Source of the DNA: Prorocentrum cordatum
Lineage: Eukaryota > Sar > Dinophyceae > Prorocentrales > Prorocentraceae
Length of the DNA: 64,000 nucleotides
Assembly: GCA_963575745.1 (NCBI GenBank)
Contig: CAUYUJ010016484.1
Coordinates: 166,501-230,500 of the forward strand
Reading direction: 5' to 3'
This document shows, in pieces, positions 42,330 through 51,786 of the stretch (positions are counted from its first letter, which is position 1; each line of letters starts with the position of its first letter). A program made the position numbers and the translations under genes. Under the pieces are notes generated by a model, which saw only the letters and a list, made by a program, of their open reading frames with translations, was not told the origin of the DNA and made no database searches.

Positions 42330-43250
42330 CTCCCCGTCGCCATGGCGACGAGCCTCTTGAACTCCATCCCCTTGGAGTTCACCTCGAACGAATGCTCATC
42401 TGGCGTCTGGGGCCTCTCGCCTCCTGCGCAGCCGCTGGTGGGGGGCGGGGTGGCTCTTCCTGTTTATTTCGCCCGGAAACACCACTTGTGCCCCCCGTTC
42501 CCATGGGCCCGCTGCAGGAGGCCCCTCTCGAGCACGTGGGTGCCGCGCCGGCGCCACTGTGCTCCTGGCCCTGCAGTTCGGGCCGCGAACGCCGTGGCTC
42601 CGCCCGAACTCGGGGCCCGCTCTGTCTGGCGTGCCTCCCCGAGCCCCTCCTGAGTACTCGGCAGGGCGCCTGCTCCATCATCTCCGCGTCTTCGATTCCC
42701 TCTTGGGGCTCCCAGGTACCCAGCATCCTCCACGTCGCTGGTTAGGACTATCCGCGAACCTCTCCTCACGTTGGAGGAAGGCCTGAGGCCGCAGTGCCTT
42801 CGCATCAAATCAACTGGAACTCCCTTTTCCGCCAACGAGTCGCAGAGCTCCACCAGGACTCTCAGCGAGATCCTTCTCTGGCACTGCTCGAAGTGCTTCT
42901 CCTGGTCGTTGGCTGGCTTCTCGCCCGCGCAGAGGCTGCGGCATTGCCTCTTGCGCCAGCGGTGGGGGGAGCGGAGGCTGAATCTTGCGCCCCCTCGAGC
43001 CGTCCAACCCCCTCGGCCAGAGGCGCGCCTTGTCCAGGTAAGTGGTCGCGTCGACACCCCCAGCCAGCAGGAACGGGATCCGTAACCTCAGAAGGCGCGC
43101 CCCCTGGGGAAGGGACATCATTAAGGGCAGCATCCGCCAGCCCACCTTCGTCAGTCGGCTTCCGCCCTTGGCAAGGAGGTGCCCTGTCGAGGGAGTAGTC
43201 GCCCAGGGAGTCCCGCTGTTCCCCGTTGTCATCGCGCTGGCTGCCCATGG
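42330..43250. other. coding-like low-copy segment, strand uncertain
   Basis: About 900 bp outside low complexity with G/C-ending codons in more than one frame. Plus-strand candidates are ESQSSTRTLSEILLWHCSKC and, further on, IIKGSIRQPTFVSRLPPL and EGVVAQGVPLFPVVIALAAH. They are separated by CAG/GTAAGT at about 43037 and CCTCAG at about 43093, a potential 54-bp intron. A minus-strand frame reads RVLVELCDSLAEKGVPVDLM. I cannot decide the strand or family. Confidence 0.25.
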
Positions 43251-43254
43251 GGAG

Positions 43255-43372
43255 GAGGAGGAGGAGGAGGAGGAGGAGGAGGAGGAGGAGGTGGAGGAGG
43301 AAGAGGAGGAGGAGGGGGAGGAGCAGGAGGAGGAGGAGGAGGAGGAGGAGGAGAAGGAGGAGGAGGAGGCTT
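43255..43372. repeat. (GGA)n microsatellite
   Basis: GGA triplets that begin directly after the plus-strand coding-like frame, which runs into poly-Glu. Confidence 0.95.
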
Positions 43373-43554
43373 CCCCCACGACAACCCCGCGGGGCCTCTC
43401 TCGCGCCGTCTGGTCGCCTGCGCCAGACTTGCCGTGGCACGCGCGGCTGCTGCCGCCACGGCGGCAGGCCCTGAGCGCAACGGCCCGCCCGCGCGGGGGA
43501 GGGGCAAGAAGCCGCCCCCCGCCATCGGAGCCTGTGGGGAAAAACACACACACA

Positions 43555-43760
<206 letters not shown>

Positions 43761-43973
43761 TTCCCACAGACTGTGTTTTTGTGCGTTTTGTGGGGAGCCC
43801 CTCTCGCGGCAGGCCCACGTTTTCTCTTCGGCGTTTCGACGTTGGGCGGAAGGGGGGGGAGGGGGTGGTCTGGCTCCGGACCTCTGCTTAGTGCGACTGT
43901 TTGCCGCAGCGCGTGCTGTGGGGGAGGCTGCCCCTGCTCGAAACAGGCGCCAAGAGCAGCCGATATCTACTCT

Positions 43974-44167
43974 TAAGCCGGGCCTGTCCCCCTACAGGGG
44001 GATCGTCGACGAAATATAAAAAAGACCCCAAAAATAATCAAGAACTAATCAAAACATAGTCCGGAGACTATTTTCGTGAGTATGTTGTGGCCTTGTTGGG
44101 GCATGTGTGGGGGGTATTTCTAATTCATCGTCGAAAATATCCCTGTAGCGGGACACGCCCGACATAA
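43974..44167. mobile_element. 194-bp inverted-repeat element (family 7), perfect 8-bp TSD
   Basis: TTAAGCCGGGCCTGTCCCCC to GGGACACGCCCGACATAA, with GATCGTCGACGAAA and TTCATCGTCGAAAAT in the arms. ATCTACTC at 43966-43973 is repeated at 44168-44175. An 8-bp TSD suggests an hAT-like or other 8-bp superfamily. Non-coding. Confidence 0.85.
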
Positions 44168-44299
44168 ATCTACTCCATGGAGGAAGGGGGTGGGGTGGCG
44201 AGGGCCCGCGCCGATCGGCAAAACACGGAACCAAAATCACGACCACCAGGCGAGGGCGGCTGGCTTCCCTCCACCCCGCTGCGCCCCCCCTGCCCCCCC

Positions 44300-44575
44300 C
44301 CATGCATCGATTCCCTTTGCTGCATCCATATTTTCAATCTGGGACCCTGCCAACCCGCCTCCCCCCCTGAACGGGACCCTCCCGATCCCAATTCCACCAT
44401 TCAATCCTCCCGAACAGGGATGCTAAAATGGAGGGGGCGAAGGGGGGGCGGTACTTTCTTCTCGCCCGCGCGCGGTGATGTTCCCTTTGCTATACCCATA
44501 CTTTCACCATCTGGGACCCTGCGACCCCCCCTTCCCATCTGAACGGGACCCTCCGGATTCCCAGAGATCCGATGT
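44300..44575. repeat. two tandem copies of a ~172-bp C-rich unit
   Basis: TTCCCTTTGCT..A.CCATA.TTTCA..TCTGGGACCCTGC and CTGAACGGGACCCTCC occur at about 44310-44380 and 44482-44552. Confidence 0.65.
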
Positions 44576-44729
44576 CGTGATGTGTTCACTTCGGGGTCCC
44601 CGGAAGGGTCGACCTATTCCCCAGGACCCCCTCCCCTTCCTATTTATGGTGGTAGTGGTGGAAAACAAGCCCACCAGTCCAGCCATGTCCAAGAACATTT
44701 GAAATATCGTGCCGCAGTCCAGTCAAGCC

Positions 44730-45136
44730 TGTTACCTGTCCCTCACCCTCCCCTCTCGTCTATCTTTCTCTTCCTGGACTCCCTTCCCTCCCCTCCCCTC
44801 ACCCTCACCTTGTCTCCCCCATCCCTTTCCCTGTCCCTCTCTAACGCCCCTCTCCTCACCCCATTCCTTTCCACCCCCGTCTCCCCTCCTTTCACACTCC
44901 CCGATCCCCCCAGCCTCTGCACCACTCGAGATGATGTCTTTATTGCACAACACAGATCGCACATTGCGCAACATAGATGGCACACCATAGATCGCCTCAC
45001 ATAGGCCGCACCACGAAGAGTTCATCGCAAATGCTGCACCACATCGATTGCACCACATGTATCGCTCTAGAAACACACTGTTTGGGGTCCACGCTGGCTA
45101 TCATTCCATGATCGCGAATCGGAGGAAACCGGACTA
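44730..45136. other. pyrimidine-rich then degenerate CACATCGAT repeats
   Basis: C/T-rich to about 44920, then irregular repeats of GCACCACATAGATCGC-like units to about 45065. No gene. Confidence 0.45.
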
Positions 45137-45302
45137 TTTCAGCAGAGTGGTGATTCGGAGAACCCCCCACCACCAAGAAGGCGAATAAGGAGGAGGAGAA
45201 AAAGGAGGATGAAGAGCAGAAGGGAGGACGGACAATGATGTGAGATCTGTGTGGTGCAATCTATGAGGTACGATCTATGTTGTGCAATCCACTCTGCTGA
45301 AC
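45137..45302. repeat. 166-bp inverted-repeat segment
   Basis: TTCAGCAGAGTGG at the left and CCACTCTGCTGAA at the right are exact complements. GATCTATGTTGTGCAATC inside the right arm also complements TTGCACAACACAGATC near 44941. No TSD; it may be a foldback element. Confidence 0.5.
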
Positions 45303-45379
45303 TTGAAATCGTCATTTTCACTGCTCGCGTAAACATTTTCACTCACTTACCCGCAACTTGGTTTGCAAAACCTGTTAAG

Positions 45380-45905
45380 ACCGACTACGACGACACCGAC
45401 GACAACGACTAGGACGACGCCGACGACGTCTCCGACGACTTCGACGACGACAACGACGCCGACGCCGACGACGACGACGACGCCAACGAAGGCGACGACG
45501 AGGGAGGAGGAAGGACGACGACGAAACGCGACAACGACGACAACGACGAGGGAGGAGGGAGGACGGCGACGACGCGAACGACGACGAAGGAGGAAGGACG
45601 GCGACGCCGACGACGACAACGACGAGGGAGGAGGGAAGACGACGACGACAACGACGACGACGACGGCGACGAAATAGGAGGGAAGACGACGAGACGCCGA
45701 CGACGGACGACGACGACGACGTGGGAGGAGGAGGAAAAACGACCACGGCGACAACAACGACGGAAACGACCACGACGCCAAAGAGGACGACGACGACGAA
45801 CACGAGAAAAAACAGAGGACGACGTAGGCGACGACGACGACGACGACGACGACGCGGGAGGAGGGAGGACGGCGACGACGACGACGACGACGACGCAAGA
45901 GCGCG
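45380..45905. repeat. (ACG)n microsatellite with GGGAGGAGGGA islands
   Basis: GAC/ACG triplets with islands spaced about 50-100 bp. Frames are compositional. Confidence 0.9.
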
Positions 45906-45917
45906 CGCGCGCACGCT

Positions 45918-46360
45918 TTTGTTGAAAATCCGTGTTGCGAAACCTTGGGTGTTTGTAGGTTTTTTGGGCGCACGATTTTGAAATCCTTCCGAAACCGATG
46001 GGTTTTCGGCATACGCCCGCGACGACGCGCGCGTCTGCACTTCGTCCCATTTTTTACAAAAGATTCTCGCGACGGCACACGCGCAAGGGCGTTCGACAGA
46101 TTTCGACATGCGCTCGCACGAAGCCCGTTTGGTAGCATTTTGTGAAAATCTTGAAAAACCTATGGGTTTCGTAAGATTTCGCAAGAGCTCGCGCGGAAGC
46201 TGTTTTAGCAAATCAGTGTTGCGAAACCATGTGTGTTTTGTATGTGTTTTGGAACTCGATTGCGAAATCCCTCCCGCACCGAAGGTTTTTGAAGGATTTC
46301 GCCATGCGCGCGCGCGACGACGCTCGCGTGTGCACTTCGTCCCGTTTTTTGCAAGGAAAC
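45918..46360. repeat. two copies of a ~160-bp segment
   Basis: GTTGCGAAACC.TG.GTGTTTG.A.GTTTT, CGA.TTTGAAATC, CGCGCG..TGCACTTCGTCCC and TTTTTT.CAA appear at 45925-46060 and 46216-46352. Confidence 0.7.
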
Positions 46361-46438
46361 AGTGCTATGTTACAACAACAAATGTCACCGCATAGTGCTT
46401 TTTTACAAGGGAACCTCAGGGGGGAAACCGGCCTAGCT

Positions 46439-46482
46439 GGGATGATACGATTTCATATTTAGGATAGACGAGTGTGCAATAT

Positions 46483-46516
<34 letters not shown>

Positions 46517-46542
46517 CTATAGATATGAAATGATACTATCCC
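46439..46542. repeat. inverted repeat centred on (AT)n
   Basis: GGGATGATACGATTTCATAT and ATATGAAATGATACTATCCC flank a central (AT)n run (46490-46516). The arms are 20 bp with a few mismatches. Confidence 0.6.
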
Positions 46543-47040
46543 GGGGGGAACCGATAAGTCCGGGGGGGGGAAAGTCGATTTATTCTCTTTTTAGAAAAAA
46601 AAGCGGTGCAATTCTCACGGCGGCGACGAGTGACGACGAGGCGGCGGCGGGGCGGCGACGGCGACACCGTGGCCGCCAGATAGGCCCAAACAGCGGGCGG
46701 CGACGATGCGGCGACGGGGCGACGACGGCAACGACATGGCCGCAGGACCAAGACGCAGGCCCAAACGACTGGCGGCGACGGGGCCGCGACGGCGGCGACA
46801 TTGCCGCCGGACCAACATGCATGCCCAGTAGCTTCGAACACAATGAAGAAAACCCCGAAGCGCAAACACAATTTGGGGAAGACGGGGAAACGCGTAATCA
46901 GAAAGTTTCGGAGCTCCGCTCTGATTTTGAATCGAGGCTGGGCCCTCCTCCTTAGTGCGTGGAGCGCGCTAGGGGCGGCACCCGAGGTCAGCGCCGATCC
47001 GAGAAATCCGCGCGGGCCTCCCAGTTCTTGTTTATGCAGA
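46543..47040. other. GCGACG-rich DNA and low-copy spacer
   Basis: 46615-46810 is built of GGCGACG variants; the rest shows nothing. Confidence 0.45.
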
Positions 47041-47042
47041 TA

Positions 47043-47218
47043 CAGTCGAGGCGTTGACCAAAGGAACCCTAAATAAGGAACGAGGCCCCTATTTTCCATA
47101 AGTTGAACTTCGATTTCGCATCGAAAACCTAAGGACAATCCAAGGCAAGCTGCGAAACAATTAAGGAACACGGAGCCCCTCCCCAACGATAAGGGTTCCT
47201 TCTTCAGGGCCCCGACTG
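47043..47218. mobile_element. 176-bp mariner-type MITE (family 3), copy 3
   Basis: CAGTCGAGGCGTTGACC to TTCAGGGCCCCGACTG, flanked by TA at 47041-47042 and 47219-47220. Confidence 0.85.
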
Positions 47219-47239
47219 TATCATTATTATCTGGAACTC

Positions 47240-47700
47240 GAAACCAGATATCCGCCCAGTCGGCTCACAATTCGCCAGCCCATCTGCATCGCCTGGACAT
47301 ATCTGGTAGTCGAATCCAAACTGGCACCAATCTGGCAAGTCCAACCTGGCAATCTGGCGAGGGAGTCAATATGATCCAATCTGGCGAGAGCCAACCTGGC
47401 GCCAATTTGGCAATCTGGTAAATGGCCCATCATCAGATATATCATGTGAGGGGCAATCTGGCATACGACCCAACCTGGCGAATGCTGAAGCAAAAATTTT
47501 GGCGCACCCCATTGGGGGGGAAAACGCTCAATCTGGCGAACATTCCAATCTGGCAGTCTGGCCCTGAAGCCAACCTGGCCAACCTGGCGAAGTGTCCAAC
47601 CTGGCAATCTGGAACAACATTCAACCTGGCTGTCCTCTCAAGCCAATCTGGCGGGCACGTCAATCTGGCGGGCAATCTGTTGTCCAATCTGAAAAAAAGC
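47240..47700. repeat. degenerate AACCTGGC/AATCTGGC repeat
   Basis: CTGGC motifs recur at about 8-9 and 17 bp spacing. Asn-Leu-Ala frames result. No gene. Confidence 0.75.
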
Positions 47701-47789
47701 GTTGCAATATGATCCAGGCTGCCGTACGAACCACATCCTATGATATTCGTACTCTGTGATCCACGCGCTTCCCCCCTACGGTCCCCTCT

Positions 47790-48420
47790 GTGATCCACGC
47801 GCTTCACCGATGGAGTCCCAAGGGGGTCCTTAGGGGGAATCCTTCGGGGATCCTTAGACATCGTTAAGGGATCGTTAGAAATTCCGAGAGTGTCCTTAGG
47901 AATCCGAGGGCTTCCTTAGGAATCCTTGGGGGCATCCTTGTGAATCCCTATGGGATCCGTCGGAACCCTTGGGGAATCCTGTGGGAATCGTTAGGGAATC
48001 CCGAGGGGGACCTCAGGAGATCCTTCGGGATCCCTAGGGCATCCTGAGGACACCTTCGGGAACCCGATGGAATCCCTAGAAAACCCCTGAGGGGGAGGAC
48101 GGGAATCCTTAGGAATCCCAGGGGGATCCCGAGGGAATCCCTAGGGAATCCTGGATACCCGATGGAATCTCAAGGGGGTCCTTAGAAATCCATGGGGCAT
48201 CCTTAGGAACCCGTAGGGAACCCTTAGAAATCCTGAGGGGATCCTTAGGACCCCTTGTGGATCCCTGGGGAACCCTTCGGAAGTCCTGAGAAACCCTGCA
48301 GGAATCTTAGAAAGCCCTAGTGGATCCTGAGGAATTATGAAGGACTTCGTGGGAATCCTCAGGGCGTCCTAGGCGGCCACCCTTAGGAATCCTCAGGGAG
48401 ACCCCAGGGAATCCATAGGG
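47790..48420. repeat. ~10.5-bp phased degenerate repeat, array E
   Basis: TCCTTAGGAAT-like units recur every 10-12 bp (near 47880-47935 the spacing is mostly 10 or 11). The consensus is unrelated to arrays A-D, but the pitch is the same. Confidence 0.75.
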
Positions 48421-48422
48421 GA

Positions 48423-48556
48423 ACCACCACCACCACCACCACCACCACCACCACCACCACCATCACAACACACACACACAACACACCACACCACACCACA
48501 CCACACCACACCACACCACACCACACCACACCACACCACACCACACCACACCACAC
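48423..48556. repeat. (CCA)n and (CCACA)n microsatellites
   Basis: Pure CCA to about 48462, then the pentamer ACACC to 48556. Confidence 0.95.
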
Positions 48557-48732
48557 AATGAAACTCACCTATACATCCTTTTGGGGATCTACTGACCCGG
48601 GCCAATCCAGATCCGGGTCAAACAGGCTTTCCAAGATCCTGCAGGATCCGGCACCCGAGCCCGGGTCAGTGCACCCCTGGTTCTGCAGGATCCTGTCTGA
48701 CCCCCGTGTGCATTGACCCCCGTTTTTTTCGG

Positions 48733-48920
48733 GCTGGGCGAAAGGGGGGGATAGCAAAGGGGGGGTTGAGAATCAGCTCACGTAGCTGACTTTCCCGGCG
48801 CCTCCCGGCGCCGGAGGCGGCCAGGTATCGAGGAATGGGCCCATCGCTGGGGCCGAAACCAGCTGCACGCAGCAGATTTCGTAACCCCCCCCCTTTCCCA
48901 ATCCCCCCCGTTCGCCCGAC
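48733..48920. mobile_element. ~188-bp inverted-repeat element (family 10), copy 1
   Basis: GCTGGGCGAAAGGGGGGGAT to ATCCCCCCCGTTCGCCCGAC. The core (GTAGCTGACTTTCCCGGCGCC, CAGGTATCGAGGAATGGGC, GCAGATTTCGTAA) is shared with 59964-60160. T-rich sequence ending TTTTTTC lies outside both ends, a possible 7-8 bp TSD. Confidence 0.75.
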
Positions 48921-48944
48921 CCGATTTTTTCATGACGTCGACCC

Positions 48945-49095
48945 CCAGAGGTCTGGACCCATTCCCCAGGACCGGTTTTTCGTCCCGAGTCGTTTTTTGG
49001 CGCTCCCGAGGGCCGGTTAGGGCCCCCGGAGGCCAAAAATCATGAAGAACCTCCCGTCGAGATTTTTCCACGACTCGAGGGGGTCTGGGCCCGAT
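48945..49095 (+). repeat. dispersed repeat E, copy 2
   Basis: Same landmark order as 2336-2490 (CCCAGAGGTCTGGACCC, GGACCGG, CCCGAGGGCCGG, AGGGCCCCC, ACCTCCCGTCGAG, GAGGGGGTCTGGG). As in copy 1, a family 2 element lies some 200-250 bp downstream, so the pair may be one composite. Confidence 0.65.
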
Positions 49096-49277
49096 CTTGA
49101 ACCCGATCCTTTCTGCTCCTGCTCCGCCTCGCCCGCCCGCTGCCTTCGCCTTCCCTATAGGCACGCACCGGCCCGCAAAATGCGCAGCGCGCCGCCCGCC
49201 TCCTCCCAGCGGCGGGCCCAGCCGCTGCCGCGCCGGGCTCCGCCTGTCCACAGCCCGGCAGGCGGAGGGCGACGGGC

Positions 49278-49398
49278 CATCGCTCGGACGTCCATTCCCT
49301 GTGCTTTTTTCGGTGTCGTGCGTGGCTTTTTCGCCAAATGATCAAGGATGCGCCTCGATGGTCCTCGCCGAAGGAAAAAGGCACACGTCCGAGCGGTG
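49278..49398. mobile_element. family 2 inverted-repeat element, copy 4
   Basis: CATCGCTCGGACGTCC to CGTCCGAGCGGTG, 121 bp, same core. Confidence 0.75.
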
Positions 49399-49512
49399 CC
49401 AAGCAGAGGGAGAGGAGAGGGAGGAGCTGGCACGGGCGCTCGGCCACAGCTCTTTACGTGCGTACGCAAGACCCACCTGAACTGCACATCAAGGGAGCAG
49501 GGCGGCACAGCT

Positions 49513-49680
49513 TGAAGGGGCCCTGGGACACACACACACACACATAAATACACAAATAAAAAAATCCCCCAATCGTTTCCCATATGTTCTGGGTTTATGT
49601 CTTCCCCCCCACTGCCCATGTTCTCCCATATTTTCTGGGAGTCGACGATTCATTGTGTCCGAGTGTTTTTCTCCTCCTGA
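49513..49680 (+). mobile_element. 168-bp mini-element (family 4), near TSD
   Basis: TGAAGGGGCCCTGGGACACA to TTCTCCTCCTGA. Flanks CAGCT (49508-49512) and CAACT (49681-49685) differ at one base. Confidence 0.8.
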
Positions 49681-49685
49681 CAACT

Positions 49686-50004
49686 CCCCAGGCATCTGAC
49701 GTGTAGATGCCGTTTTCGGGGCACGGCCCGGAAAACAGCACCCATCCAAGTTGGCCGCAGAACCTACCCAGCACGCACTCAAAAGAGGGGGGTGGACCAG
49801 TAGACTCGTGCCCACCCCATGGGGGGAGGGAACAACACTGGGACGATAGCGGAACAAAACACGGCATAAACATAAACTGTTGACGGTCCGCGCAAATGTC
49901 TTGGATTTGCGCTGGGACCCCCTCCCTGGCGTGCGTAGCGCGCTAGGGGCGGCGCTGGAGGCGCCGCTGGGGGGGTCACAACGAGGATCCAAGATCTGCG
50001 CGGA
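49686..50004. other. low-copy DNA
   Basis: No feature recognised. Confidence 0.35.
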
Positions 50005-50062
50005 GGGGGAGGAGGAGGAGGAGGAGGAGGAGGAGGAGGAGGAGGAGGAGGAGGAGGAAGGG
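50005..50062. repeat. (GGA)n microsatellite
   Basis: GGA triplets. Confidence 0.95.
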
Positions 50063-50249
50063 AGGTCCGCCAGCGAAGGACCAGTACCGTGTAGCTGATC
50101 CCCATCCCCATTCCGGAGAACAGAAGAGACACACACATAAACGAGGATCCGCGCGGAACGCCAACACTTTATGTTTAAGCAGTTTCGTCTTTCTTCGAGC
50201 TAGGCGTGCCGCGGCCGAGTGTCCTCTCCGCGTGCCATCTCGCCCTCAC

Positions 50250-50602
50250 CCTCCTCCTCCTCCTCCACCTCCTCCTCCTCCCCCCCTCCTCCAACTCTCT
50301 CCTCCTCCTCCTCCTCCTCTCCTCCTCCAACTCCGTCCTCCTCTCCTCCCCTCCTCCTCCTCCTTCCCCTCCCCCTCCCCCTCTTTCCTCCTCCTGCCTC
50401 TCATCTACTCTTCCTCGTCGTCGTCCTCCTCCTCCTCCGCCTCCCTCCTCCTCCTCCTCCTCCTCCTCCCTCCCCCTCCCCTCCCCCTCCCCTCCTTCTC
50501 CTCCTCCTCCTCCACCTCCCTCCTCCTCCTCCTCCTCCTCCACCTCCTCCTCCTCCTCCTCCTCCTCCTCCTCCTCCTCCTCCTCCTCCTCCTCCTCCCC
50601 CT
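50250..50602. repeat. (TCC)n microsatellite
   Basis: TCC triplets with CCCCT and CGTCG interruptions. Confidence 0.95.
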
Positions 50603-50797
50603 CCAGCGCCGAAGGGTTATGCTCATCTCATGCCGCCTTGTTGTTCGTCCTCTCCTGCGAGGCGAGGCGGGGGGGAGGGTGGAGGATCGGGGCCTGCGGG
50701 TGCGGCAGGCTCGTGCCGTGCCGACTGCGGCGCCGGTCTCTGCCACCGCGCCGGATCGTTCCACCTCGAACGGTCGGCCGTCTCCGAAGCTTCAGCT

Positions 50798-50959
50798 TCA
50801 AGTCGGGCCTGTCCCCCTACAGGGGGGATTTTCGACGAAAAAAAAACATACTCAAAACATGCTCACCAAAAGGCCCAAAAATATATGAAAAATGGTCCCC
50901 AGACCATGTTTTGACTATTTTTGAATACTCCCCCTGTCGAGGGACAGGCCCGACTTAAC
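50798..50959. mobile_element. 162-bp inverted-repeat element (family 7), near-perfect 8-bp TSD
   Basis: TCAAGTCGGGCCTGTCCCCC to AGGGACAGGCCCGACTTAA. Flanks CTTCAGCT (50790-50797) and CTTTAGCT (50960-50967) agree at seven of eight bases. Confidence 0.85.
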
Positions 50960-51128
50960 TTTAGCTCGTTCAACATCGACCCACTCTGGGTCGCAGGCGG
51001 CGTTCAACCTTGAGCGCCGGCGGAGGGGTCGCCGCTGGTCGACACGGCGAGGAGCTGCCGCAGGCTGACAGCCCCCCCTTGAATCCGCTGAGGGGGTTGG
51101 GCACGTGCTGTCGGCACGGGTGGAGGGG

Positions 51129-51420
51129 GGTGGTTGGAGGAGGAGGAGGAAGAGGAGGAAGAGAAGGAGGAGGAGGAGGAGGAGGAGGAGGAGGAGGAGG
51201 AGGAGGGTAGGAGGGGAGGAGGAGAGGAGGAGGAGGAGGAGGAGGAGGAGCAGGAGGAGGAGGAGGAGGAGGAGGAGGGGAGAGGGGAGGGAGGGGGAGG
51301 GGAAGGAAGAGGAAGAGGGGACGAGGAGGAGGAGGAGAAGAGGCGGAGAGTTGGAGAGAGGAGGGAGGAGGAGAGAGGAGAGGAGAGGAGGAGGAAGAGG
51401 AGGAGGAGGGGGGGGAGGAT
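51129..51420. repeat. (GGA)n microsatellite
   Basis: GGA triplets with GAGAGG interruptions toward the end. Confidence 0.95.
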
Positions 51421-51616
51421 GGGCAAGCTCCGTCGGAAGGTTAGGCTCCCACCCCTCCACGAATATCCTACCCCAGAGCAGGCCGATAGCCCCCCCCCCG
51501 ACACCCCCAAAAAACCAGCCCCGGGACAGGAGGCCCTCGCCGCACCCACCCCACCCCTGATTACCGGCCCGTGCCGCCCCCCTCTCTCGCGTTCCCGGGG
51601 GGGGGGGGGCGGGCGA
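51421..51616. other. C-rich spacer
   Basis: No feature recognised. Confidence 0.35.
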
Positions 51617-51734
51617 CGATGCCCGGGGGGGAGAGAGAGGGAGAGGGAGAGGGAGACAGAGAGAAAGAGAACGAGAGAGATAAAGAGAACGAGAGAGAGA
51701 GAGAGAGATAATGAGAGAGAGAGAGAATCAGAGG

Positions 51735-51768
<34 letters not shown>

Positions 51769-51776
51769 GGCGGAGC
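51617..51776. repeat. (GA)n tract abutting element 2
   Basis: GAGAGA with AAAGA and GGGA interruptions. It ends about ten bases before the first codon of the RT frame, so the 5' truncation point of element 2 sits at or in this array. Confidence 0.9.
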
Positions 51777-51786
51777 CAGGACGAGG

